64,000 nt of DNA. It comes from Brachynemurus nebulosus (lineage: Eukaryota > Arthropoda > Insecta > Neuroptera > Myrmeleontidae). A model generated the notes under the pieces. That model worked only from the letters and a program-made list of their open reading frames with translations, ran no database searches and was not told where the DNA came from. Positions 25,103 to 35,262 of the stretch are shown here, piece by piece. The DNA is taken from contig JAPWDM010000003.1 of the NCBI GenBank assembly GCA_035578155.1, positions 23,214,916 to 23,278,915 on the forward strand, read 5' to 3'. The position numbers were made by a program, and so were the translations under genes. Within the stretch, counting starts at the first letter, position 1; every line of letters starts with the position of its first letter.

Positions 25103-25290
25103 ATGAGATTCGCTAGGGGCCTGAGGACCCAAAAGCGCCAAAAATTTAACTACTGAACTGATTTTTTATATTGTTTCACTGTTAAAAAGCTAAACGATTT
25201 TAAATGGATACAGGTCTTAGATGAGATCCGCCAGTGCCCAATATTTGTAAATTCGCTATGTTATGCAGATACTGCGACAGGGGTATTTCT
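25103..25290 (-). repeat. Deleted copy E of the (TA)n-bearing repeat family
   Basis: One end carries GATTCGCTAGGGGCC. The other carries AATTCGCTATGTTATGCAG and TACTGCGACAGGGGTATT, the complement of the family's AATACCCCTGTCGCAG end. The central modules and the (TA)n tract are missing, leaving about 190 bp. Confidence 0.65.
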
Positions 25291-26579
25291 GTTTCGATTA
25301 AAATAAGAAATATTATGTCGGTAACTTTATGAAAGAGCCGCAGTCCAACAAGAATTGCCATTTATACAAAATTGCCAAATCCTTTCCATCTAGTTCATCC
25401 TACCTCTTACCGCACGAATTTATACAATGTAAAAGTAGCAAAATGCAATAAATTGTTATTTTAATGTACAAAATTTGTTTCAACGCCTCACAAGTAAACT
25501 TTATACCGGGTCCCGCTTTTAATCGGGCCTGCTCTGCTTAGCTTAATTTATTTAAACAAAAATTAACTTCAATAATAGTTACAATGAATTCGATCCCACT
25601 GCCGACTCTTAAAATATCGATAAAAATCAGACTTAAAAATAAACCTTTCTTATATTTTCTCCAGCAATCCGATAAATATTATACTAACATTATAAATGCG
25701 AAAGTAAATTTGTCTTGCTTTCACACCCAGCAACTTAACCCTTTTTGAATAAAATTAACACTTCCTATTTAAAATGAAGTGTTGTATCCAAATATCTACT
25801 CAAAGTATTAAATCGTTTTAAGGATTTTACCGCCACAGATTATAATGCAATAATCACAGGTATGTAAAGCATGGTTTAGTTTCAAAATTTAAAAATCTTT
25901 CTGTCGAAAATAAAAATACCGAAACACTACTTGAACTTTAGTAAAATTATCTTGTTTGTTTAAATACCGTGAAAATAAAGACTACGAAAATATCTGCGTT
26001 TTCTTTTTTAAAACAAAAATCTAATTAAATTAAAAATAAAAATTATTTAAATAAAAAAAATTATGGCGCCTCCATCGACGTTCATATTAAATATAATGTG
26101 TATGCTCTAAATAGAAAAGAATGTGTACAGTAATAATTGAAAAAGGTCGATCGGAGTTAAATTAATATATTTATTAATTTAAAATTTAACGATTTATTTA
26201 ACTGTTTCAATAAAGTTACCCATTAAATTTGTGTGGCTTTTTCATTTACAACGAAGACGATAAACTCATTTCGTGACATTATTAACAATAACTCAAATAA
26301 TTTAATTATTTCCTATATAAAAATATCGTTTCTGTTCTTGGAACAATTAACTTTGTTCAATTTCGTTGGTCCGTACCACAAATAATTTTTTTATATAAAT
26401 GAAAATTTTTAAAATTTAGGTAAAAACTGAGGTTTCATTATTGAAGGGAATATTATTTCCTTAAACAATTTTTACATTAATCGGAATTCTAGCGGACATA
26501 TTACTCAAAAAATTAAATATTAATTAAATTCCCGGTGCTTCCACCACTGTAAACACTGTTCGGATAAGAAAATATTTCG
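25291..26579. other. A+T-rich intergenic DNA
   Basis: No gene recognised. A short segment near 25505 (CCGGGTCCCGCTTTTAATCG) is GC-richer and may be a transposon scrap. Confidence 0.4.
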
Positions 26580-26720
26580 TAATTCGTAAGATTTCGTGAT
26601 TCTAACCACGAAATCCTTATAGATTCCGCCATGTCTGTTATCGCATTGGGTGGTCTACCCGGATTTGACCATTTTTTAATAATCAGTGTCGGATCTTACA
26701 CAATTTAATAGAAAGTGTTG
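26580..26720. repeat. Fragment shared with the 32773-33491 element
   Basis: CATGTCTGTTATCGCATTGG, a TGGTCTACC segment, ATCAGTGTCGGATCTTACAC and AATTTAATAGAAAGTGT match CATGTCTGTCATCGCATTAC and following sequence at about 33010-33105 with moderate divergence. It is an internal fragment of that TAA-flanked family. Confidence 0.55.
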
Positions 26721-26791
26721 TTTTATTTAAAAAAGAAAAAAAACTATTATTGAAATTTTTTAACTCATATAGAAAGTAAAAACTTTAGATC

Positions 26792-27044
26792 ATTGAAGAC
26801 ATGAGCGGATGAAGGTGTTATGTAACATTTTTATAATTTGACAGTAGAAGCGTTTGAAAGTTTTTATTCACATATACTTCCCATGCAATAGCACATGTTT
26901 ATTATTGAATGTCTACAAAACTATTGGACCTCATGTTACTAAATTTTAATATATGATACTTCAGCATAGAATATTTCAAAATTGGGCAAAAGATGAATTT
27001 TTTTTAAATGTTACATAACACCTTCATCCACTCATGTCTTCAAT
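26792..27044. mobile_element. MITE with 39-bp terminal inverted repeats
   Basis: The left arm ATTGAAGACATGAGCGGATG then AAGGTGTTATGTAACATTT is matched by its reverse complement at 27006-27044 with one or two mismatches. It is 253 bp and non-coding. The target duplication is not obvious, so the superfamily is open. Confidence 0.85.
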
Positions 27045-27400
27045 TACATTATTTAGTAAATTAAAGACTAATTTTCATATTTAATAAAAATAAGGATTTT
27101 GACTTAATGAATGCCTAACACGCACTTAGCGAATTTTTACTTACTCTTATAGGATTGACGGTGTTCAAAACTGAATCGCTTACCTGAAACAAAACAAAAT
27201 AAGAATAATTAGTTTCAGCAAATTTTCGAAGATGTGTTTTACCCCCTAAATATGTCATCAGGTACGTATAATTGTAATATGTTTGTTACACTGTTAAGCA
27301 GTATAATATAAATATGTGAAAATGAACGAAATCGCAGGGGGACATTTCCGTAACATTCCATTATGTGTCCCCAAATATAATATTTTTTTCTAAATGTATC
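27045..27400. other. Intergenic DNA
   Basis: Nothing recognised. Confidence 0.4.
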
Positions 27401-27679
27401 TCAATAACTTCTCTTACATATATCTTTTTCAACCAAATCGATCCAGCTGTTTAATAGATGAAAATTATTTTCAGAATTTGGAAAACGGTTTACAAGTAAA
27501 GGTTGAAACTTGTCTAAATTACTACATTCACTCATAACAATCAAACAAAAGTAAATACGAAATAATACGCGTGGGAGTTTTCTCCCTTCTTTGGGAAGAC
27601 TGTGACCTTTAAAGTAACCTACTTCTCTAAGACAGTAAGTCCATCTACCATAATAACAATTACTTTGAAATGAAAACAA
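27401..27679 (-). CDS. Unrecognised open frame, possible exon
   Basis: A 92-codon minus-strand frame has fairly varied composition (segments YCLREVGYFKGHSLPKEGRK, SNLDKFQPLLVNRFPNSENN, HLLNSWIDLVEKDI). It opens with a non-ATG codon. Near its 3' end, after VEKDI, there is a GTAAGA that could act as a splice donor. A CCTAATTTCAG acceptor lies just upstream but would bring an in-frame TAG. It lies outside the recognised repeats. I do not recognise a domain. It could be an internal exon of a host gene or chance. Confidence 0.2.
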   Translation of the reverse strand: MFSFQSNCYYGRWTYCLREVGYFKGHSLPKEGRKLPRVLFRIYFCLIVMSECSNLDKFQPLLVNRFPNSENNFHLLNSWIDLVEKDICKRSY

Positions 27680-28306
27680 ATTACTCTACTGAAATTAGGC
27701 ATTATAAATATGCTACTTATTAGATTGGTGACGATAAAAATGGATTATTAACTTATAATATAATAATGTTCCCATTAATTAGCTTTAAAAAAACAAATTC
27801 TAAAAATTAATGCAAATTAATTATTTTGAAAATTTTTGACTACATAAATATTTATTTAGCTTTCATGATATCGTACATCATCTGTCACAGTAATTAATTA
27901 AATTTTGACTAATTATATTTAAAAAAAATAATAATAATAATACAGTATATTCATATAACAAATTAAAAATATCTTTTGTTTTTATTTTATGGCCTATTTT
28001 TCAATTTTTAACTTTTTGATTCAGAAAAGTTACTCTAACTAATAAACAGATAATTACTAAATTTATTGTAAATTGCATTTTGCCAAAATAATATATGTAC
28101 CAATTACTATTTGAAATCGAATTCATTATTCAAATTACCACATTGTATAAAAATCCTGATCCCACATAAATCCTCATCCCAAGATGGAAATTGATGCTTA
28201 AACCTTCCGAAATTTTAGGACTGAAACTTCAATATCCGGACTGAAGTAACACTGTCGAATATATTTACCTACATATTTCTAAAACAGACCGTAAAAATAT
28301 ACTTAA
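27680..28306. other. A+T-rich intergenic DNA
   Basis: No gene seen. It ends at the TTAA (28303-28306) that flanks the next element. Confidence 0.4.
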
Positions 28307-29042
28307 GGGCAGGGTAAGGTATTAAAATAATTTTTTTTTGCATTTTTTTTAATTTTTTTAACTGAATGCATAATATCTCAAGAATATTGTCTCAAAATTT
28401 CAAGTTGATTGGAGCAAAATTGACGAAGTTATAAGCATTTTTGTTGTTACCTGGCAGATGTTTCGCTCTCTATATGTATATCTCTCTCTCTCAGTTATAT
28501 TTTAGAAATTTCAATGGAAGTACTAACGTGTTTATACATGTACTGTATATTTTGTCAGTGTAGCGTACAAAATTTAGTTTAGCAGTAAGTATTCTGTATC
28601 AGTTTTATACAAGAATTTTTAAGTGTTCAAAACTTTAAAGCGTTTTCCCCACAGCTCACGTTTTCAAAGTCGGTGCCCCTCATAACTTCAAAACTACAGC
28701 ACCGATCTATTTGAAATTTTGAATACTATTTCTGTACATAATTTACGAGGTAACGCTGGAGAGTTTTTTTCAAATTTGTTAATAATTTTCATTATTTGAT
28801 GATTTGTTAATAATTAGCGTTACCTGAGGAAAACTATTATCTAACGAATGAACTTTAATATTTTTATTTCGGATGATCTAGCACCAAGTTATGAGGGGCA
28901 CCGCAATTCTATTTTTTCCGAGACACGTTCGAATAATTGCTGCCATTACTGTATTTTTTAATATTTCTGAGATTTTAACTGTGTTGTCACAAAAAAATGA
29001 CAAAAAAATGCCTTTTTTGTACGAATTAACCTTACCCTCTCC
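28307..29042. mobile_element. TTAA-flanked TIR element (piggyBac-like target)
   Basis: The left end GGGCAGGGTAAGGT and the reverse complement of the right end (GGAGAGGGTAAGGT) are bounded by TTAA at 28303-28306 and 29043-29046. Inside, GGTGCCCCTCATAACTT and AAGTTATGAGGGGCACCGC form a second inverted pair. It is 736 bp without a transposase. The TTAA target suggests piggyBac mobilisation, but the GGG ends are short and diverged, so the class is tentative. Confidence 0.65.
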
Positions 29043-29949
29043 TTAAATGTACTAGATTTTATCTGGAAAACTGTAAAGCAACCGAGGAACCCTGACTTAA
29101 GGTGTATCCAGCATGCACTTGACGATTTTTTTTGAGGTTAATTTAGTATACACAAAATACAATTTATTCTTATTCAGGGGTCAAACTTAATAATAATTAT
29201 ATACTATATGTCCACTGATGTGTCCATGACTTGAATTACGATTATACCATAAAAAATCTTTGCATATGTACGAAGTACAAACAGTATTCATACATAGACG
29301 ACAGACTGACAGACAATATTATGGTCGTACCGTTACGTCATGATTTATAAAATTAATTTGTATTATTGTGACGCTTTCACAACAAACCCAGACAAATCGT
29401 ATACAGTATATATGTGTAATATTTATAAATTATGTGGCGTCTTTGTGATTCTCATTTACGATACAAATGATTCATACAACCTAAAATATATGCAAAAAAT
29501 ACAGTAAAACTTCTGTAAATGGAGGTATGTACTATGAACTGTTATGAGTAGACATATGGATTTTACGTAGTAGTGAGGTATGTTAGTTGTAACAGGAGAT
29601 CAATTGTAATTTTATATTCAGAGACCAAACTTTCAGCGTCATCAACATACTTATAATAAATATATTACACAACAGGGGACTAAACGCAGGCCCACGAGTA
29701 ACAATTCACACGAAGGATAAACAAATACACTTTAAATTTAAACTGGTATAAAAGCGAAAAAAAAAGTATTTGCAATTCTTTTGGACTACAAATGATACTT
29801 TACTTCCTATTATGAGGGACTAATTTATGTACTTTAGTACCGGAACCGTAAAAATTTCATTATTTTGATAGTAACAACTTAAAACATGAACCATTTTCGA
29901 AGTTGTTCCTTTCATTTTTTCGAAAATTAAGCATTCTAAAGGGAATTAC
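29043..29949. other. Intergenic DNA
   Basis: No gene recognised. It includes a short GACAGACTGACAGAC patch (29300) and TTTTAGTCC-like motifs (29775-29850) related to those at 12720-12965. Confidence 0.4.
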
Positions 29950-30533
29950 GTCATTTTTAAAACAAAAATGAAAATCTCGCACCAAAATTACCCTGATGTA
30001 ACCAATCATCCTATTTCAGCTCACTTCCGTGAAGTTCGATTTAAAAAAAAAAAAAATACTTTCTTAATCTGATGACGTCATCAAGTTTATAGAAACTTTT
30101 CTTTGTCTTAAAAACCGTAAATTAACTGATACAAGGATAAAACTGGAAGCAAACTGCACGTTTTTAAAGTCATTCTTCTGATTTTTACTAAAATTAAACA
30201 TGTAGTACCAATAAAAAAAGACTTTTGTCAAATCAATCATATTTCTAAAAATAATTTCGTCACTTTGACAGCAAAAATGAAAATTCTGTCCCCAAGTTAC
30301 TCTAATTCAACTAATCATCCTGTTTTAAATCACTTCCATAAAGCATGGTTTGAGAAAAACAAATTTTTTAATTTGGTGGCGTCAAGTTTACTGAAATTTT
30401 TCAGTAACTTAAAACCGCAAATAAAATAACATAAGGATAAAATTTCAAGCGCATTGTAAATTTTCGAAGCCGTTCTTATCACTTTTACCAAAATCAAAGA
30501 TGTGTAGGACCAATAGAAGAGATTAAAATTATA
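29950..30533. repeat. Two diverged tandem units of about 280 bp
   Basis: Unit 1 (about 29950-30225) and unit 2 (about 30240-30530) both contain AAAAATGAAAATCT or AAAAATGAAAATTCTGTC, AATCATCCT.TTT..TCACTTCC, ATGACGTCA- or GTGGCGTCAAG-like sequence, CAAGGATAAAA or TAAGGATAAAA, and an ACCAATA ending. The array is interrupted directly by the pogo-like element at 30534. The 117-codon minus-strand frame here is not supported as a gene. Confidence 0.65.
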
Positions 30534-31880
30534 GGGTAAAGACAGGTAAGAGTACGCAGGCATGTAAGAGTACGCAGAATTTAAATAGGTTTTTATCTTG
30601 TCTATGAATACCGTGAATATCGAATTTAATAGTTTATAGGGATTAGCACGATACCTATTTATAGTTGACCAAATATTATTCAATTCGCCCCAATTTTTAT
30701 TTAGTTATTTTGTAAAAGCAACTAACGTGCCTCAAATCAAACAAATGTTATAAAAATTGCTATTTTTTTTAATAGAGTGTATTTTGTCTTTAGTTCATTC
30801 AAAACGTAAGATAATTGCCTTTATAGATTCTAAAGACATTTCATTTTTATCTGAATTTCATCTATAAACTCAAAGGTACAATTAATTTTTAATTGTTAAC
30901 GTTTAACTGACAAAAACAGATTCTTATAAGAGTACACACCCTAAAAGTTGATAAGAGTACGCACGTTTCTATTAAAATTACTATTTATTTTTAAACGGTA
31001 TTTGAAAGATGAGTTTTCAACGAAAATTCAATAAGAAACTGATATTTACAGAGAGTAGGTATTTTGAAAAATATCCAAGAAAAAATAAAAAATGAAAAAA
31101 CAAAAGAGCTATAACAAGAAAACTGGATATAGCGGAATGCACTCTTACAAAGAGACTTAAACTTAGAAACGTTCCATCCTCCCTTGGGAGATAGAAAAGA
31201 ACATTTTGAGAAATTATGAAGCAATAATTGGCGGAACATATTCGCGAATTAGATATTATGTTTTATAGAATAACGTTATAGCAAGGTTAAAATAGACTGC
31301 ATCTGGATATGCTGTATCAAATAATATATCACATAGGTTTAATAACAAGAAGAAAAATAGCAGAAAAAATTAATGGGTGGTAGATTTTTGTAAAAAACTT
31401 AATTTAATTTTTCGTCGACCAGAAAAATATTCATTAGCGAGGATGATGAACTTCAGTCAGACACAAGTAAATAGATTTTTTCACAATTTAGAAACACTTT
31501 ATTCGAAGTATCACTTCGATGCTTCTCAAATAAATAATATGGATATAATAAGTGTTACTCCCAATAAAATTCCTAAAATTTATAAAATTAAGGGAAAAGC
31601 ATTCATTTTAAAAATTTATTTGTGAAAATTGTTAATGCGTACTATTAAAATAACCTATGCGTACTCTTAAAAGCAAGTGCTTGTAAGAGTACATTTTTGC
31701 AAGTTAGAGAAAAAACATTTTTTTCCTATTAAAATTTTAAAATTATGATTTTTTATCATTAGTAATAAGTTTAATAGAATGTTCTTTTTGTAACACAACT
31801 ATTTTATTTTTACTTAAATTAAAAATAAAAGGGCTATATAAATTTAAAAATTAAGTGCGTACTCTTACCTGCTTTTACCC
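30534..31880 (+). mobile_element. pogo-like element with TAAGAGTACGC arrays
   Basis: The left end GGGTAAAGACAGGTAAGAG and the reverse complement of the right end (GGGTAAAAGCAGGTAAGAG) are TIRs flanked by TA (30532-30533 and 31881-31882). TAAGAGTACGCA or its complement recurs about seven times: near 30550, 30567, 30925, 30950, 31655, 31685 and 31857. The interior carries a decayed pogo/Tigger transposase (31009-31625). It is 1347 bp, short for an autonomous pogo, and lacks most of the catalytic domain. Confidence 0.85.
31009..31625 (+). pseudogene. pogo/Tigger transposase remnant
   Basis: Frames broken by stops and shifts show KLDIAECTLTKRLK, like the psq-type helix-turn-helix ending, then LAEHIRELDIMFYR, like the start of the CENP-B-type domain. 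The longest piece (31377-31625) reads SLARMMNFSQTQVNRFF, LETLYSKYHFDASQINNMD and TPNKIPKIYKIKGK. This matches the family order SLARATGFN..VxxFF, I(F/N)N(M/V)DE and PNKxPKVxAxKGKK. The NMD aspartate is the first catalytic residue; the following E is not conserved. The remaining D/DE residues are missing. Identification rests on family motifs recalled by eye and is not a database result. Confidence 0.8.
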
Positions 31881-32769
31881 TACTAGGCAATAACAAACAT
31901 GACGATTGCTCTTAAGATTGACTTCGAAACCCAAAAATCATGTCTCTCAATTATACCAGAATATCAAGTTATGGGACAATTAGAATCAAATTGCATATCT
32001 AAAGCAATACGATTCCAACAGCTTACAGGCATCGTCAGCAGAAAATTAATTAATTGTGATATTAAATGTAATTTTGGTCTAAATTTTTCACTTTTATGAT
32101 CAGAATATACTATAATAAGAATTAATATATTAAAGATCTTATTATATATAGTAATCACTTATTTTTAAATAAAATAAAAAAGGGCTAGAGGGCGTTTAAT
32201 AACTCGAATTTGAAAAAGGTTCAAAAACTTTTCACTCGTTCCATACTGATATTTCAATTATAAACTTTATATACAAATTATTTCATCAGCTGTCAAAATT
32301 ATCAACAAATTCTACGAAATTTAAATTAAAATTAAATACCTACTCGAAATAATTTCATATTTTCTACCAGTCTGGATAAAAGATTGGTGTTGCTTGGTGT
32401 TGCAGTTAAAAACTAGACATTACCATAACATTACATATCAAACGTCTATTTTAAAAGCGGTGAATTATCTGGTAACTTATCTTACTTTTCTACCAGAAAG
32501 ATCTCCGAAACGAATAGTGAAAAAATCATATTTGAAGAAGTTATGTGTCGTAATAAGACTTAAATTGTAAATCGAAAATTGCTCCCACAAAAGTCAAAAT
32601 TTTTACAAAAGTTAAAAAATGGCCTCAAAATAATCTATAATATGTCATATTAAAACATTATAATTGTATATTATATTGGTTTTTGCATTATCTAATCGTT
32701 ACAAAGGAATGTTGCTACAGCATTTACATATTACATAAGTAATTTATGAGTATTTTGTAAAAATCTGTG
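31881..32769. other. Intergenic DNA
   Basis: No gene recognised. Overlapping small frames on both strands at 31899-32158 show no domain. Confidence 0.4.
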
Positions 32770-32772
32770 TAA

Positions 32773-33491
32773 GGCTGCGGTTACATCAGTTCGCGCAAAG
32801 TCACAAATATTCGCGAGCCTAAAACAAAACATTTACCAATAATAGTTAATGTAAGTAGTTATAGTACAAGCAATACTGTAGCGCAAACAGTTACAAATCA
32901 CTTGTTTCCTTTCTTCTTATTTCGTCGTTTATGTCAGGCAATATGTAATTACTATATTATAACTAGTTGTTTTTAGGATTTCGTAGTACAACAACAAAAT
33001 CCTTAATTCTCATGTCTGTCATCGCATTACGTGATCTATCTGCAGGTGATCACTTTTAAATATCAGCGTTAAATCTTACGTAATTTACTAGACAGCGTCG
33101 GTCAAAGAATATACATTAAAAATATCTTTGAAATATTAATAGATTTGAGCGTTACTTTATGGTATTCCATATTTGTAAATAATAAACAAATACTTTACTT
33201 TGCAAAATACCACTTTTATTTTTTTTTTAGTAAAATAAAAGTGGTATTTTGCAAAGTAAAGTATTTGTTTATTATTTACAAATATCTTTGAAGTTGTTTA
33301 GTTAATATTTAAAAACATTAAAAATATTCACTTTTTCTATTTGCGAGAATACAAAAAGAAATAGTAAGAATTGGTACTCGCACGAAATTGTGTACCTAGT
33401 AGCCTGTAGCCATGTATATAAACAGCATGAATTCGGGCGTATACGTCTAAAAGTTTGTTTGCATTTAGTCATTTGCAGTGTAACCGCAGCC
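32773..33491. mobile_element. PIF/Harbinger-like MITE, TAA target
   Basis: The left end GGCTGCGGTTACATC and the right end GTGTAACCGCAGCC form TIRs. TAA flanks both sides (32770-32772 and 33492-33494), a PIF/Harbinger-type 3-bp target. Subterminal CG-containing motifs (GTTCGCGCAAAG, ATTCGCGAGCC) stand out. A perfect hairpin (33170-33284) sits inside and is probably a secondary insertion. A diverged internal fragment lies at 26580-26720. Confidence 0.8.
33141..33292. repeat. Perfect-arm hairpin with conserved header, copy 1
   Basis: The header GATTTGAGCGTTACTTTATG then GTATTCCAT (33142-33170) is followed by a palindrome (33170-33284). Its arms are about 52 bp (ATTTGTAAATAATAAACA.. to ..ACCACTTTTATTTT) and match perfectly around a short T-rich loop. 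AAATATCTTTGAA occurs at about 33119 and again at 33280, bracketing header plus palindrome like a target duplication. The sister locus is at 55645-55746. Confidence 0.85.
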
Positions 33492-33494
33492 TAA

Positions 33495-34734
33495 GTAGGG
33501 ATAACCAATGAATTACATACATATTTTGTTATTTTATCATAAACGTTTTTATCAATGTGTTTTTTCTTAAATAAAAATACATATTACGTACTAATAAAAC
33601 AGTAATCTATAATAAAAATAGTACATATATGCTTGTACAGTAAATGGAAAAATTATTCAAATAGTTCCTGTAGGCCCGAAAAGATTTCTGAATTAATACA
33701 ATTTATTTACAATTACAATTATATAACAACCATTTTACAAACGGCGACGCACGAATCGTTTCAATAAATATGTATATTTCATATAATCTAAAATTAGATA
33801 AGAATTAAAAAGAACTCTCTCAATACCGTCGTTTACAAAATGCATAATTTTGTCGTTGAAAGTAAAAGTAGAGGTATTAGAAAATAAAATATCATTTTTC
33901 AGGAGTAAATATAAGGTGAAAATGAGGATACTGTATTCAAAATTAACATGGAATATTATCCAATAAACTAAGAACACAGTGGCATGATGACACCCCTAAT
34001 AAAATTACGAAAATTTATTTCATTTCTAAATAGAACAAAATTCAGTTTGCCAAAAAGTATTGCTTTCAAAAAATGATTTGGGTCATACTGCCAACGTTCA
34101 GTTTATGTTCCACAAAATAATAGAAAAATAAATAACTGGCATAAATTTGTTCTTAAAGAGACAATTTTTTTTTAAATATCAAAAAAAAAATTGAAGTGAC
34201 TTTATTTGACGATAAATAATCAAATTTAAAAATTTAAACTTCTTCAACCGGTTTCAATGCACGAAACATTATCATTGAGAAAAGAAAAAAGCACATGAAA
34301 CGAATTGTACCAGTATCAAAAGTGTAAATTTAAAAATATCAAAAGTATAAATTCAAAATATACAAATTCAAAAATTAAAATAAATCAAGATCAAAAATTA
34401 AACATCAAAAAAATCAAAACATTAAAAAATTTCGAAATTATTGATCAAACTAATGAATTTGTTCAATGGAAAAATAACCAATAAAACCTTTAATTCTAGA
34501 CAATCGTTAGTAGAACAGTTAGAAGAAAATGTATTTGAAAAAGGAACATGTTTTATGAGATTCGAAAAATCTCAAAGAATGTTATTTGTCTACTATTCTA
34601 TTATTTAAATTATTTAAAAAAGTTTAAAAAAATTATTATTTACATTTCAGATTTAAAAACAATTGTACGAACACATTATAATATTTAGGTACATTTTATC
34701 TTTCTCAAAGAATTTTATAGTTTTTAGCGAATTT
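33495..34734. other. A+T-rich intergenic DNA
   Basis: No gene seen. Around 34320-34440 there is low-complexity AAAATCAAAAATTAAA-type sequence. Confidence 0.4.
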
Positions 34735-34852
34735 CCAGAAAGAATTCTGGAAATTCAGGTATTACAGTAGGTGTCATGACGCGACTTGAGCCCGGGACTA
34801 TGGCAGAAATTTGTTTTGAGGTCCCTAAAAACCGAAAATAATATTCACTAAA

Positions 34853-34932
<80 letters not shown>

Positions 34933-35262
34933 CAGCACGATAACTCTCGAACGAAATGTCCTAGGTTTACGAAATTTGGTGACAACGTTGGAAGTCCAAA
35001 AATCTTTGATGAGTTCTTCAGCCAGACACGTCGGATGCCAGCAACATGGTTTTTGTTCTTGCAAAAAATTAGTTTTCTGCCAAAATTTCCACTTATTCAA
35101 AAATTTTTGCCGAATTTTTTTACATCATTTAAAAGAGGAGAAAAAATTACATAAAAAAGGTCTTTAAACTATTATTCTATGTCAACTAGGTTCCGAGAAA
35201 AACTAATTTTTATAAACGGAAATTCACTATGTTATGCAGGATGCTGCGATAGGGGTATTTAA
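34735..35262 (-). repeat. (TA)n-bearing repeat family, copy B
   Basis: A complete copy in reverse orientation. It starts with TAGCGAATTTCCAGAAAG and the CCAGAA/TTCTGG hairpin, then TGACGCGACTTGAGCCCGGG and (TA)n at 34857-34928. It continues with ATCAGCACGATAACTCTCGA, GAGTTCTTCAGCCAGACACG and CAACTAGGTTCCGAGAAAAA, and ends ATTCACTATGTTATGCAGGA then GGGGTATT. The open frames here on either strand are repeat translations. Confidence 0.88.

Noticed and set aside
30534..31880. Reiterated TAAGAGTACGC considered as a CRISPR-like array
   Set aside because: Spacing is irregular, copies occur in both orientations and the sequence is eukaryotic; they are transposon subterminal motifs.
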